In this document: in pieces, positions 1-6,519 of the stretch | Position numbering within the stretch: position 1 is the first letter of the stretch | How the letters are laid out: each line of letters opens with the position of its first letter | Assembly: GCA_937983075.1 (NCBI GenBank) | Contig: CALKAQ010000082.1 | Coordinates: 1-9,536, forward strand | Origin: an uncultured bacterium | Lineage (GTDB): Bacteria > Bacillota > Limnochordia > DTU080 > JAAYLA01 | Length of the DNA: 9,536 bases | Direction: 5' to 3' | Position numbers and translations under genes: made by a program | Notes under the pieces: model-generated | Databases searched by the model: none | What the model saw: the letters and a program-made list of their open reading frames with translations, nothing else | Told to the model about the DNA's origin: nothing

Positions 1-2
1 TA

Positions 3-1268
3 CTCCCACGAAAACAACGTCACACAGGTGTACGCATTTTTCAACGGTTGCGGGACGAGCATCAATTTACAGGCGGACAACGCACGGTGCTAGCCTATGT
101 GCAGAAACGAAAGAGTGAATTGGAACTAGAACGTGCCAAAACGTATGAAAGACTGGAACATCCGCCGGGTGAGGCTCAAGTGGATTTTACAACGATTGAG
201 GTGAGCCAAGGACACCGAATGCTCACGTACAAACTGCTGGTAATGTCTTTCCCGCATAGCAATGCCGCTTTTGTCTATCCGACACCGGCGGAAAATCAGG
301 AATGCTTTCTGGAAGCGATGAAGCAGTGCTTTGAACAGATGGGCGGTGTCCCTCAGCGTATCTGGTTCGACAATCTGTCAGCTGCCGTCGTACATATTGA
401 GAAGCAAGGAGAACGGCAATTAACAGAAGGCTTTCAGCGGTTTTGCGCCCACTACCGGTTCGAAGCTGTATTCTGCAATCCGTACAGTGGTCATGAAAAA
501 GGTCACGTGGAGAATAAATGCGGCTACTCTAAGCGGAACTGGGCCGTCCCCATTCCCATCTATGAAAGCCATGAACAGCTTGCCTCGTATTTCGCTGAGC
601 AGGCAACGCAAGATCGCGAACGCCAGCATTATGCTCAAAACCGCCGAATTGCTGATCTCTGGGAGGATGACCGCCGTAAGCTCCTTACATTGCCGGAACA
701 CGGATTTGAGGCCTTTCGGTTGGCTGCTGCGGTGGTCAACAAGTACGGAGAGATTCGGATTGAGGATACGACGATTCCGTTACTGGGGATGGCTGCGCCA
801 GGTAGCGAGGTACTGGTCCAAACGTTCTGGGATCGCTTGGTCATTCTGAACGGACACCACCAGAAGATTCGGGAAGTGCCCAGACCTTACACGGGGCGAA
901 CTGCGGACGTTCCGTGGTCGAAAGTATTTACTGGATGGCTGAGAAAACCGCGCAGTGTTACACATTCACAGTTCCTCCGCATGCTGCCGGAGACATTGCA
1001 AGCGTATGTGACAGTGAAAGATCTCGCTGAGCGAAAAGAACGCCTTCAGGCGCTGTCGCACTGGAGCGATGTCTACACCATAGAACAGATCCAAGAGGCG
1101 ATCGCTTTGCTAGGCCAGGATACGGCGGTTGACCGCATCACGGCCATCCTTGGCATGAAACATGGAAGCCGAGACTTGCCAGTTACGTGGGAGGAGACGC
1201 TGTCGCCACCGGGGACCCGTTCAGATGGCTCTCTCCAACACTACGACCAACTTGTGGGGGTGAGCTAA
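3..1268 (+). CDS. istA: IS21-family transposase IstA, 5'-truncated by window edge
   Basis: This is the DDE recombinase that cuts and joins the ends of the IS. The frame is open to the left edge and the residues before the TTG at 48 (RKQRHTGVRIFQRLRDEH) match the family's N-terminal region, so the TTG is not the true start and the gene begins upstream. Numbering from 48, the candidate catalytic triad is D46 (in QVDF), D108 (in WFDNL) and E155 (in GHVENK), with the Asn-Pro-Tyr-Ser-Gly-His-Glu-Lys-Gly run just before the Glu that is typical of IstA. The C-terminal part (about residues 220-406) contains the beta-rich domain and a basic tail. It ends one base before istB, as expected for co-translation. 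No internal stop or frameshift is visible in the part present, so the transposase itself may be intact. Confidence 0.93.
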   Translation, partial: LPRKQRHTGVRIFQRLRDEHQFTGGQRTVLAYVQKRKSELELERAKTYERLEHPPGEAQVDFTTIEVSQGHRMLTYKLLVMSFPHSNAAFVYPTPAENQECFLEAMKQCFEQMGGVPQRIWFDNLSAAVVHIEKQGERQLTEGFQRFCAHYRFEAVFCNPYSGHEKGHVENKCGYSKRNWAVPIPIYESHEQLASYFAEQATQDRERQHYAQNRRIADLWEDDRRKLLTLPEHGFEAFRLAAAVVNKYGEIRIEDTTIPLLGMAAPGSEVLVQTFWDRLVILNGHHQKIREVPRPYTGRTADVPWSKVFTGWLRKPRSVTHSQFLRMLPETLQAYVTVKDLAERKERLQALSHWSDVYTIEQIQEAIALLGQDTAVDRITAILGMKHGSRDLPVTWEETLSPPGTRSDGSLQHYDQLVGVS

Positions 1269-1269
1269 G

Positions 1270-1995
1270 ATGGCTACAGAACTGGCGGATTTGTGTCGGC
1301 AGCTACGATTGGCGCATGTCATGGACTATGTATTGCTTCAACAGAATGAAGAGATTCAAAGCATTGTGGAACAAATTCTCAGTGCGGAACTGGACGGTCG
1401 CCGCCGTGCCAAGTTAGGAAAGCTCGTCCAGCAGGCAGGTTTTCCGCATATTAAGACCTTTGAGGGGTATGTCTATGACCATATTTCTTTTCCGAACGGC
1501 AGTAGTCCAGAGAAAATTCAGGGATTGGAATAGTTGGAACGCAAGGAGAATTTGCTCTTAATGGGTGCCGTAGGCACGGGGAAGACGCATATGGCAACGG
1601 CATTGGGTGTGGAGGCTTGTCGCCGTGGCAAAGCGGTGCAGTTCTACCGAGCCTCCGATTTGGTCGCCGTGCTTCAGGAGAAATTTGCGGCGGGTACGCT
1701 TAGCCGATTTCGAGATAAGTTGAGAAAGGTTGATCTGCTCATCCTCGATGAGGTCGGTTACGTCCCATTCAGCCAAACCGGATCTGAGCTATTATTTAAC
1801 GTGATTGCAGATTGCTACGAGCAGCAAAGTGTGATCGTTACATCCAACTTGGAGTTTGGTCAATGGACGTCGATATTCGGCGATACCAAACTTACGTCAG
1901 CACTCGTCGATCGTCTGGTGCACCATGCTCATATTCTCTCCTTCACAGGCGAGAGTCTCCGCTTCAAACAAGTAATGGAACGAATTCCTATGTAG
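1270..1995 (+). pseudogene. istB: IS21 helper ATPase IstB, interrupted by an in-frame amber codon
   Basis: IstB is the AAA+ ATPase that helps IstA select and load on target DNA. Translation from the ATG at 1270 runs 87 codons to a TAG at 1531-1533, then resumes in the same frame for another 153 codons to the stop at 1993-1995. Together this gives 241 codons, close to the usual IstB length of about 250. The Walker A motif (GAVGTGKT, 1564-1587) and Walker B (LLILDE, 1735-1752) lie after the stop, with the sensor-like TSNLEF further on. The join reads GLE-stop-LERKENLLL, and nothing else in the region is frameshifted, so a single base change (for example from TTG, TGG or CAG) explains it. The N-terminal fragment has no ATPase core and the second part has no obvious start with a Shine-Dalgarno site. 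Readthrough or a suppressor tRNA could rescue it, but I see no sign of that. Confidence 0.88.
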
Positions 1996-2193
1996 CATCG
2001 ATGCTGGCAAGTGGGCTTGGCACTTTTGGCTGCAATTCTAAGCATTTTCTACTTGCAAAACACAGGCGGTGGTCGGCGAGTTCGAGGTGCGGCCGTTCAA
2101 ACGCTGCTGATCATCTGCCGCTTCACCGGGCTGCCGGCGGCGGGGGAACAGAGAGCTAAGGTTCACCAATCTTTGATTTCTACCCACAATTGC

Positions 2194-2223
2194 TTGACAC
2201 TCAAGGCTAGTTATAAATAAACT
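2194..2223 (+). promoter_or_regulatory. Possible orphan sigma-A promoter
   Basis: A perfect TTGACA (2194-2199) is followed after 18 bases by TAAACT (2218-2223), a 4/6 match to the -10 consensus. Another AT-rich hexamer, TATAAA at 2212-2217, is only 12 bases away and too close. Transcription would meet the terminator at 2258-2289 within about 30 bases and no gene follows on this strand, so it may be chance or the remains of a lost leader. Confidence 0.22.
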
Positions 2224-2257
2224 TTATACGCTATCAATAAACAAATAAATACTTCGA

Positions 2258-2289
2258 CACCGACCATTTACCCAGGTTGGTGCCTTTTT
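2258..2289 (+). terminator. Rho-independent terminator, possibly bidirectional
   Basis: The 8-bp stem CACCGACC (2258-2265) pairs with GGTTGGTG (2275-2282) with one G-U pair and a 9-base loop, followed by CC and TTTTT (2285-2289). On the plus strand it would stop read-through from the IS. It sits 10 bases past the stop codon of the minus-strand regulator gene, and the minus-strand side continues into a looser T-rich stretch, so it may serve that gene as well. Confidence 0.7.
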
Positions 2290-2299
2290 ATATCCAGAA

Positions 2300-3196
2300 T
2301 CAATACGTCCTGTTCCTCTTTCGAAACGCACTTGGACTGGATTTCATGAACAATTTGAACGTGCGATTGAAATAGCTGATATTGTTATACCCAACAAGAC
2401 CGGCGATTTCTGTAATTGGTTTATTAGTCAATTGTAGGAGCTCGCAGCTTTTCATAATCCTCAATCTGGCGATGTAATGGAAGGGAGTTAAGCCTGTTAC
2501 TTCCTTGAATATTCGGCAAAATTGTCCACGGCTGATGGAAAGAAGATTAGCCAGCTCTTCAAGTGTCAAATCATAATGGTAATGTTTGTTGATGTAGTCC
2601 AGCACGGGTTTTATCCGTTCTTGCTTTCGCTTTTGGGTCATAACATCTTCCAGTTTGGAGAAATAGTTATTGGACATGATCTGCCAGGCTTCCAACAGTT
2701 TTCCTTTTATGGTGAGTGCGGTGTGCTCCATCGGTTGGTTGTAATATGAACTGAGCGATCGGATGATTTCATAGACGTCCTTCTGCCAAGAATTTAGACA
2801 AGAAAAATGGAAGGTATATTTGCAGCCGCCTACGATAACCGGATTGATATATTTGTTGAACAGAAAGATGTCGCTGCTGTTGATCAAATATTCATGCTCG
2901 AATACAACGGCGAAAAATTCGCACTTCGAATAATTCACATGCTTGGCTGAATGCAAACACTTGGTTGGTATAAAGAGGCCTTCGTTTTTTTTCAGGTGGT
3001 AATGTTTATTTTCGATTGTAAATAGCGCCTCACCATCCAATAAAATCAGAAACTCACATTCCGGATGCCAGTGGGTATAGAGAATGGTTTCACTATTGGG
3101 AGGCTTGATGGTGTGATGGAGAGAGACGGGGTACAGGGGCGTACCATGAGGATACTTTTCCTTCAAATCGCGATAGACATAAATATGTTCTTCCAT
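2300..3196 (-). CDS. AraC-family transcriptional regulator with cupin-type sensor domain
   Basis: A 298-residue one-component regulator, the usual length for sugar-sensing AraC proteins. Residues about 25-90 form a cupin-like sensor with the HWHPECEFLILLDGE motif (42-56) and a second His near 82. Residues about 193-294 are the paired helix-turn-helix DNA-binding domain: first helix pair around 210-235 (LTLEELANLLSISRGQF), second around 259-283 (ITEIAGLVGYNNISYFNRTF), the latter being the AraC signature. I chose the ATG at 3194-3196 because AAGGAG lies 10 bases upstream. The frame stays open 55 codons further to 3361, but those residues are Phe/Ile/Tyr-rich, encoded by AT-rich intergenic DNA, and do not resemble the family. 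It is divergent from the transporter operon, with 188 bp between start codons, so the likely role is sugar-responsive control of that operon. The ligand cannot be read from the sequence. Confidence 0.9.
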   Translation of the reverse strand: MEEHIYVYRDLKEKYPHGTPLYPVSLHHTIKPPNSETILYTHWHPECEFLILLDGEALFTIENKHYHLKKNEGLFIPTKCLHSAKHVNYSKCEFFAVVFEHEYLINSSDIFLFNKYINPVIVGGCKYTFHFSCLNSWQKDVYEIIRSLSSYYNQPMEHTALTIKGKLLEAWQIMSNNYFSKLEDVMTQKRKQERIKPVLDYINKHYHYDLTLEELANLLSISRGQFCRIFKEVTGLTPFHYIARLRIMKSCELLQLTNKPITEIAGLVGYNNISYFNRTFKLFMKSSPSAFRKRNRTY

Positions 3197-3282
3197 CTTT
3201 TCCGTGCTCCTTCTCCAAGAAACATCAATATTGTACAAGAATATAAGAAAATAATTAAAGAAATAAGAAAAAAGTATCAGTA

Positions 3283-3291
3283 TGATATAAT
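3283..3291 (+). promoter_or_regulatory. Extended -10 promoter of the sugar transporter operon
   Basis: TGATATAAT fits the extended -10 form TGnTATAAT exactly. The hexamer 17 bases upstream (ATAAGA) does not resemble TTGACA. Such a layout suits a promoter helped by the extended -10 element, by an AraC-type activator bound upstream, or both. Predicted transcription would start near 3298, leaving a leader of about 86 bases before the binding-protein gene. Confidence 0.5.
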
Positions 3292-3319
3292 TGTATCCGA
3301 AGCAGGGGGGGATTTCAAA

Positions 3320-3340
3320 CGTCAGCTTCATCTGTTGACG
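3320..3340. promoter_or_regulatory. Inverted repeat in the leader, possible operator or small hairpin
   Basis: CGTCA (3320-3324) and TGACG (3336-3340) form a perfect 5-bp inverted repeat with an 11-base gap, downstream of the predicted start site. It could be a repressor site or an RNA stem. AraC proteins usually bind direct repeats, so it is not an obvious site for the neighbouring regulator. Confidence 0.25.
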
Positions 3341-3370
3341 AGCCCTCACATTACAAAACATTAGAAAAAG

Positions 3371-3379
3371 GGTGAGGAG
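3371..3379 (+). promoter_or_regulatory. Strong Shine-Dalgarno site of the binding-protein gene
   Basis: GGTGAGGAG lies 5 bases before the ATG at 3385, a strong match to the anti-Shine-Dalgarno sequence. It fixes the start and fits the high expression expected of a solute-binding lipoprotein. Confidence 0.7.
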
Positions 3380-3384
3380 ACTTT

Positions 3385-4710
3385 ATGAAGCGCTTTAAAA
3401 TTTTCGTCATTGCCGTAATTCTGGTTGCTTTACTGATGGGATGTGCCTCCAATAATGGCGACAATGGTTTGGAGCAATCTGGGGAAACTGATCGCGGCAC
3501 GACAAGCAACAACAAAAGCGATGATAAAGTCGTTGTAGAGATTTTCAATCCGAAAGCGGAAACAAAATCACAAATGGACAAATTGATTGAACAGTTTGAG
3601 AAAGAGAATGAAAACATTGACATAGTATTGACCACCGTAGGAGCAGGTCAGAACGGTATGGCCGCATTGGCAGCTAAATTTGCCTCCAAGGAAGAACCGG
3701 CATTGTTTATTTTGCCTGGGCGAGCGATAGCTGTTAACTATATTGATTATTTGCTCGATATCTCTAATCTGGAATCTGCCAAACAGGCCATTGAAGGCAC
3801 ATTGCAAGGAGCCATGATAGACGGGGTTCCATATGGTATTCCTCTGAACATCGAGGGTTTCGGCTGGATGATCAATAAGGAGATATTCAAGGCAGCCGGC
3901 GTGGATCCGGACGATGTTACAACCTACGAGAAATTTGTTAATGCAGTTAAGACGATTGACAGCCAGAAAGAGGCGCTGGGTCTGGAAGCTGTGTTTGGAT
4001 TTGTTGGTGACGATGCTGGTTTTGCCAGCCAGTATTCCAACCACTTCACCGCCCCGGAATTTGACAATGACTTGAATGTCGCTTATGAGGCAACTGAATT
4101 GAATTGGAAATACGGAGACCGGATGAAGGAATACACAGACTTGATCAATCAGTACAATGTTCAACCGATTTTGTCACTTGATTATAGTACGGCTGTTGAG
4201 GAACTGTTTGCCAACGGCAAAGTTGCGATTCTCGCCCAAGGAAACTGGATCGTGCCGACACTGGACAGTATCGATCCGAGCTTTTCGAAAGAGAAATTGG
4301 GGATATTGCCTTTCTTCGTGGACAGTGATACAGAGGGATACATCAGCGCAGGTCCGTCTTGGTTCTGGTTCGTGAATAAACAAAAGGACGAACAAACGGT
4401 CGCTGCAGCCACGAAGTTTCTGGATTGGATGTACACTTCCGATTACGGTAAAGAGCAAATCCTGAAGAGCTTCAAATACATCCCGGCGCACAAGGGCTAC
4501 GATATTACAGACATTGAGGATCCTGTTTCCCGGGAGATCTATCAAATGCTTGAAGAAGGCAAAACCAGGGTGTGGGCGTTTAACCAATATCCGGACGGCT
4601 TCTATTCCAACATGCATGCCGAACTGCAAAAATACTTTGTAGGTAACATTACCTGGGAGGAGTTTATTGAAGTCACCAGCAAGAACTTTGCCGAGTTGAG
4701 ACAAAAGTAA
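3385..4710 (+). CDS. Sugar ABC transporter substrate-binding lipoprotein (family 1)
   Basis: A 441-residue extracellular receptor that captures a sugar and delivers it to the permease pair encoded downstream. Residues 1-20 are a lipoprotein signal (basic MKRFK, hydrophobic core, lipobox LMGC with the lipidated Cys at 20), followed by a Ser/Asn/Gly/Asp-rich linker to about residue 48 that tethers the protein to the membrane. The mature part has the family-1 pattern: a first strand at VVVEIFNP, the helix MDKLIEQFEKENENIDIVL, the PYGIPLNIEGFGWMINKEIF segment that leads from hinge to second lobe, and the C-terminal aromatic-rich region (SAGPSWFWFVNKQ). Aromatic residues of this kind often stack on sugar rings. 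First gene of the operon, divergent from the AraC regulator. The GH31 enzyme encoded later suggests a gluco- or xylo-oligosaccharide ligand, but the sequence does not settle it. Confidence 0.92.
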   Translation: MKRFKIFVIAVILVALLMGCASNNGDNGLEQSGETDRGTTSNNKSDDKVVVEIFNPKAETKSQMDKLIEQFEKENENIDIVLTTVGAGQNGMAALAAKFASKEEPALFILPGRAIAVNYIDYLLDISNLESAKQAIEGTLQGAMIDGVPYGIPLNIEGFGWMINKEIFKAAGVDPDDVTTYEKFVNAVKTIDSQKEALGLEAVFGFVGDDAGFASQYSNHFTAPEFDNDLNVAYEATELNWKYGDRMKEYTDLINQYNVQPILSLDYSTAVEELFANGKVAILAQGNWIVPTLDSIDPSFSKEKLGILPFFVDSDTEGYISAGPSWFWFVNKQKDEQTVAAATKFLDWMYTSDYGKEQILKSFKYIPAHKGYDITDIEDPVSREIYQMLEEGKTRVWAFNQYPDGFYSNMHAELQKYFVGNITWEEFIEVTSKNFAELRQK

Positions 4711-4775
4711 TCCGGAATATATCATTTGGCGCCAACTTACAAGGCATTGTTTGATGGCGCCAAATTTATGCCGGA
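4711..4775 (+). promoter_or_regulatory. Intergenic hairpin formed by two palindromes
   Basis: ATTTGGCGCCA (4724-4734) and TGGCGCCAAAT (4755-4765) are perfect 11-bp inverted repeats around a 20-base loop. TCCGG (4711-4715) and CCGGA (4771-4775) can extend the stem across an internal loop of 8 and 5 bases. Each arm also contains its own palindrome (TTGGCGCCAA and TGGCGCCA). It starts directly after the stop codon of the binding-protein gene and has no T-tract, so it is more likely an mRNA-stabilising or attenuating stem that keeps the receptor expressed above the permeases than a full terminator. A twin operator for a DNA-binding protein is the alternative. Confidence 0.6.
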
Positions 4776-4797
4776 GTGGTTTGAGGGTGGTCCATGA

Positions 4798-5661
4798 ATG
4801 AAAATGAAGCGATTGACCTACTGGGCGTTTTTAGCTCCTTGTATGCTCGCTTTATTGATTGTCATCATCATTCCTTTTGCGTTGGGAATCTATTATTCTT
4901 TCACAAAATATAACGGGTTTCAGGTCACGGCGTTCGTTGGTCTTGATAATTATGTGAAAGCGTTTTTAGATGAACGGTTTTTGCGCAGTTTATGGTTTAC
5001 CAGCGCAGTTTCTTTCGTCTCTGTCATTGGCATTAATTTGATTGGCCTGGGACTGGCCCTGCTCGTGACACAAAGTATCGGCAAGTTCAGCACCCTTTTT
5101 CGCACCGTCTTCTTTATGCCCAACCTCATCGGGGGCATTATCCTCGGATTCATATGGCAATTTATTTTTTTGAAAGGTTTCGAAGGGTTGTTCGAGCTGA
5201 CGGGGTTGTCGTTATTCAATGGATGGTTGTCGACGCCTGAAACCGGTTTTTGGGGTCTCGTCATATTGCTGCTCTGGCAAATGAGCGGTTATATTATGAT
5301 CATATATATTTCATTCTTAGTTAATATTCCACGTGAAGTGGTTGAAGCATCGATAATTGACGGAGCCAATGCATGGCAAACATTTTGGAGAATCAAGTTT
5401 CCGTTGTTGGCACCAGTTTTTACGATCAGCTTGTTTCTGTCTCTGTCCAATACGTTTAAAGTATATGACCAGAACATGGCACTGACCAAGGGAGGCCCCT
5501 TCCATTCAACCGAAATGGCGACCATGAATATTTACAACACGGCCTTCCAAGTCAATGATATGGGGTATGCACAAGCCAAAGCGATCATTTTCATGTTCAT
5601 TATTACCGTTATTACCTTGATTCAGCTATATTTGACCAGGAAACGAGAGATTGATTTATGA
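4798..5661 (+). CDS. Sugar ABC transporter permease, MalF/UgpA type
   Basis: One half of the membrane channel of the sugar importer, 287 residues. Six likely membrane segments are visible at about 9-33, 66-91, 103-126, 150-174, 204-222 and 258-280. The cytoplasmic EAA loop that docks on the ATPase is at about 180-204 (REVVEASIIDGANAWQTFWR), with the conserved Asp-Gly-Ala. The start at 4798 follows GAGGGTGG at 4784-4791; an ATG 4 bases upstream is in another frame, and Met3 is a possible alternative start. It lies 87 bp behind the binding-protein gene, across the hairpin, and its last 4 bases overlap the next permease gene. This spacing is consistent with one transcript and translational coupling of the two permeases. 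No ATP-binding subunit is encoded here. Confidence 0.93.
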   Translation: MKMKRLTYWAFLAPCMLALLIVIIIPFALGIYYSFTKYNGFQVTAFVGLDNYVKAFLDERFLRSLWFTSAVSFVSVIGINLIGLGLALLVTQSIGKFSTLFRTVFFMPNLIGGIILGFIWQFIFLKGFEGLFELTGLSLFNGWLSTPETGFWGLVILLLWQMSGYIMIIYISFLVNIPREVVEASIIDGANAWQTFWRIKFPLLAPVFTISLFLSLSNTFKVYDQNMALTKGGPFHSTEMATMNIYNTAFQVNDMGYAQAKAIIFMFIITVITLIQLYLTRKREIDL

Positions 5662-6482
5662 GGAACAACAAGCGAATATCGAGAACAGTGTTCATTTTGT
5701 TGGGAACGGTACTGTCCTTACTCTGGTTATATCCTTTATATTTGATCGTCACCAATTCGTTAAAAACCAAGGCCGAGATATTCACGAATAAATTGGGGCT
5801 TCCGACCAGTCCAACTTTGGCGAACTATAAAGATGCTTTTCTTGCTATGGATTTCTATAGAAGTTTTGTAAATAGTTTCATTATTACCTTTTTCAGTGTA
5901 GTGATCATCTGCATTTGTACGTCTATGGCGGCGTATGCTTTGTCCAGGCGGCCGGGGAAACTCAGCTCATTCATTTATTTCGGCTTTGCACTGCTCATGT
6001 TGGTGCCTTTCCAGGCGATCATGATTCCCCTTGTTTCCGTGTTTGGCTCCATCGATATGCTCAATCGGATCGGACTGATTATCATGTACCTTGGACTGGC
6101 ATCAAGCATGTCTATCTTCCTGTATTATGGGACTTTGCGGGGGCTGCCGCAAGAATTGGACGAAGCATCGCTGATTGACGGTGCTAACCGGTTTCAAATT
6201 TACTTATACATTATTTTTCCTTTGCTCAAACCGACAACAATTACGGTCGTTGTCATCAATGCATTGTGGTTCTGGAACGATTACTTGTTGCCTTCCATTG
6301 TCATTAATAAAGATGGGCTTTACACAATTCCGCTCAAGATGTTCTATTTCTTTGGCGAATATACGAAACAATGGCACTTGGCTCTTGCTGGACTGGTCAT
6401 TGCCATTCTTCCCGTCATCATCGTGTACATGTTCCTGCAGAAACATATCGTGCAAGGGATTTCGGAAGGCGCTGTAAAATGA
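5658..6482 (+). CDS. Sugar ABC transporter permease, MalG/UgpE type
   Basis: The second half of the channel, 274 residues. Likely membrane segments are at about 10-33, 72-95, 105-128, 138-158, 190-212 and 240-261. The EAA loop is at about 165-187 (QELDEASLIDGANRFQIYLY), again with the Asp-Gly-Ala core. The C-terminal QKHIVQGISEGAVK is typical of MalG-type permeases, where HIVxGxxxGAVK is strongly conserved. The start codon overlaps the end of the preceding permease gene in an ATGA, so translation is probably coupled. Only a weak AGGA lies upstream. It is followed after 37 bp by the GH31 gene. The pair depends on an ATPase from elsewhere, by analogy with the shared MsmX/MsiK-type ATPases of Bacillota and Actinomycetota. 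Confidence 0.93.
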   Translation: MRNNKRISRTVFILLGTVLSLLWLYPLYLIVTNSLKTKAEIFTNKLGLPTSPTLANYKDAFLAMDFYRSFVNSFIITFFSVVIICICTSMAAYALSRRPGKLSSFIYFGFALLMLVPFQAIMIPLVSVFGSIDMLNRIGLIIMYLGLASSMSIFLYYGTLRGLPQELDEASLIDGANRFQIYLYIIFPLLKPTTITVVVINALWFWNDYLLPSIVINKDGLYTIPLKMFYFFGEYTKQWHLALAGLVIAILPVIIVYMFLQKHIVQGISEGAVK

Positions 6483-6519
6483 AAAAAGGAATACTATATA
6501 GAAAGAACGGTGAAAGTCA

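Larger units (their letters stand above)
1..2064 (+). mobile_element. IS21-family insertion sequence, right part (left end outside window)
   Basis: The element is recognised from its paired genes, an IstA-type DDE transposase followed after 1 bp by an IstB-type ATPase, which is the hallmark of IS21. The left end lies before the window. I place the right end tentatively at 2064: after istB there are two imperfect copies of a GGCA-TTTT-TGCAA pattern (about 2018-2036 and 2042-2059), and the second runs into AAAACACA. Read inward from there the sequence starts TGTGTTTTGCAA, which fits the TG...CA ends and multiple subterminal repeats known for this family. The left terminus and target duplication cannot be seen, so the exact boundary is unproven. 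Because istB carries a stop codon, this copy is probably not autonomous. Confidence 0.8.
2065..2299. other. Gene-free spacer between IS and regulator gene
   Basis: The first 90 bases or so (2065-2155) are clearly richer in G+C than both flanks and open in more than one frame (one reads VVGEFEVRPFKRC before a stop), but no recognisable domain appears. They may be a leftover of a gene cut by the IS or by a deletion. The rest (2156-2257) is AT-rich and ends in the hairpin terminator annotated separately. No coding sequence is supported here. Confidence 0.6.

Noticed and set aside
1812..2220. Two plus-strand open frames across the end of istB and the spacer
   Set aside because: They overlap istB in other frames, cross the likely IS end, and have no convincing ribosome site or domain.
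3311..3330. Possible catabolite-repression (cre) site in the leader
   Set aside because: The TTTCAAACGTCAGC stretch shares the central AAACG but lacks the required TG start and CA end of the consensus.
3197..3361. N-terminal extension of the AraC regulator back to 3361
   Set aside because: The extra residues come from AT-rich intergenic DNA containing the operon promoter, and the ATG at 3194-3196 has a good AAGGAG site and gives the normal family length.
3568..4725. Minus-strand open frames opposite the binding-protein gene
   Set aside because: They overlap a clear lipoprotein gene and show no family motifs.
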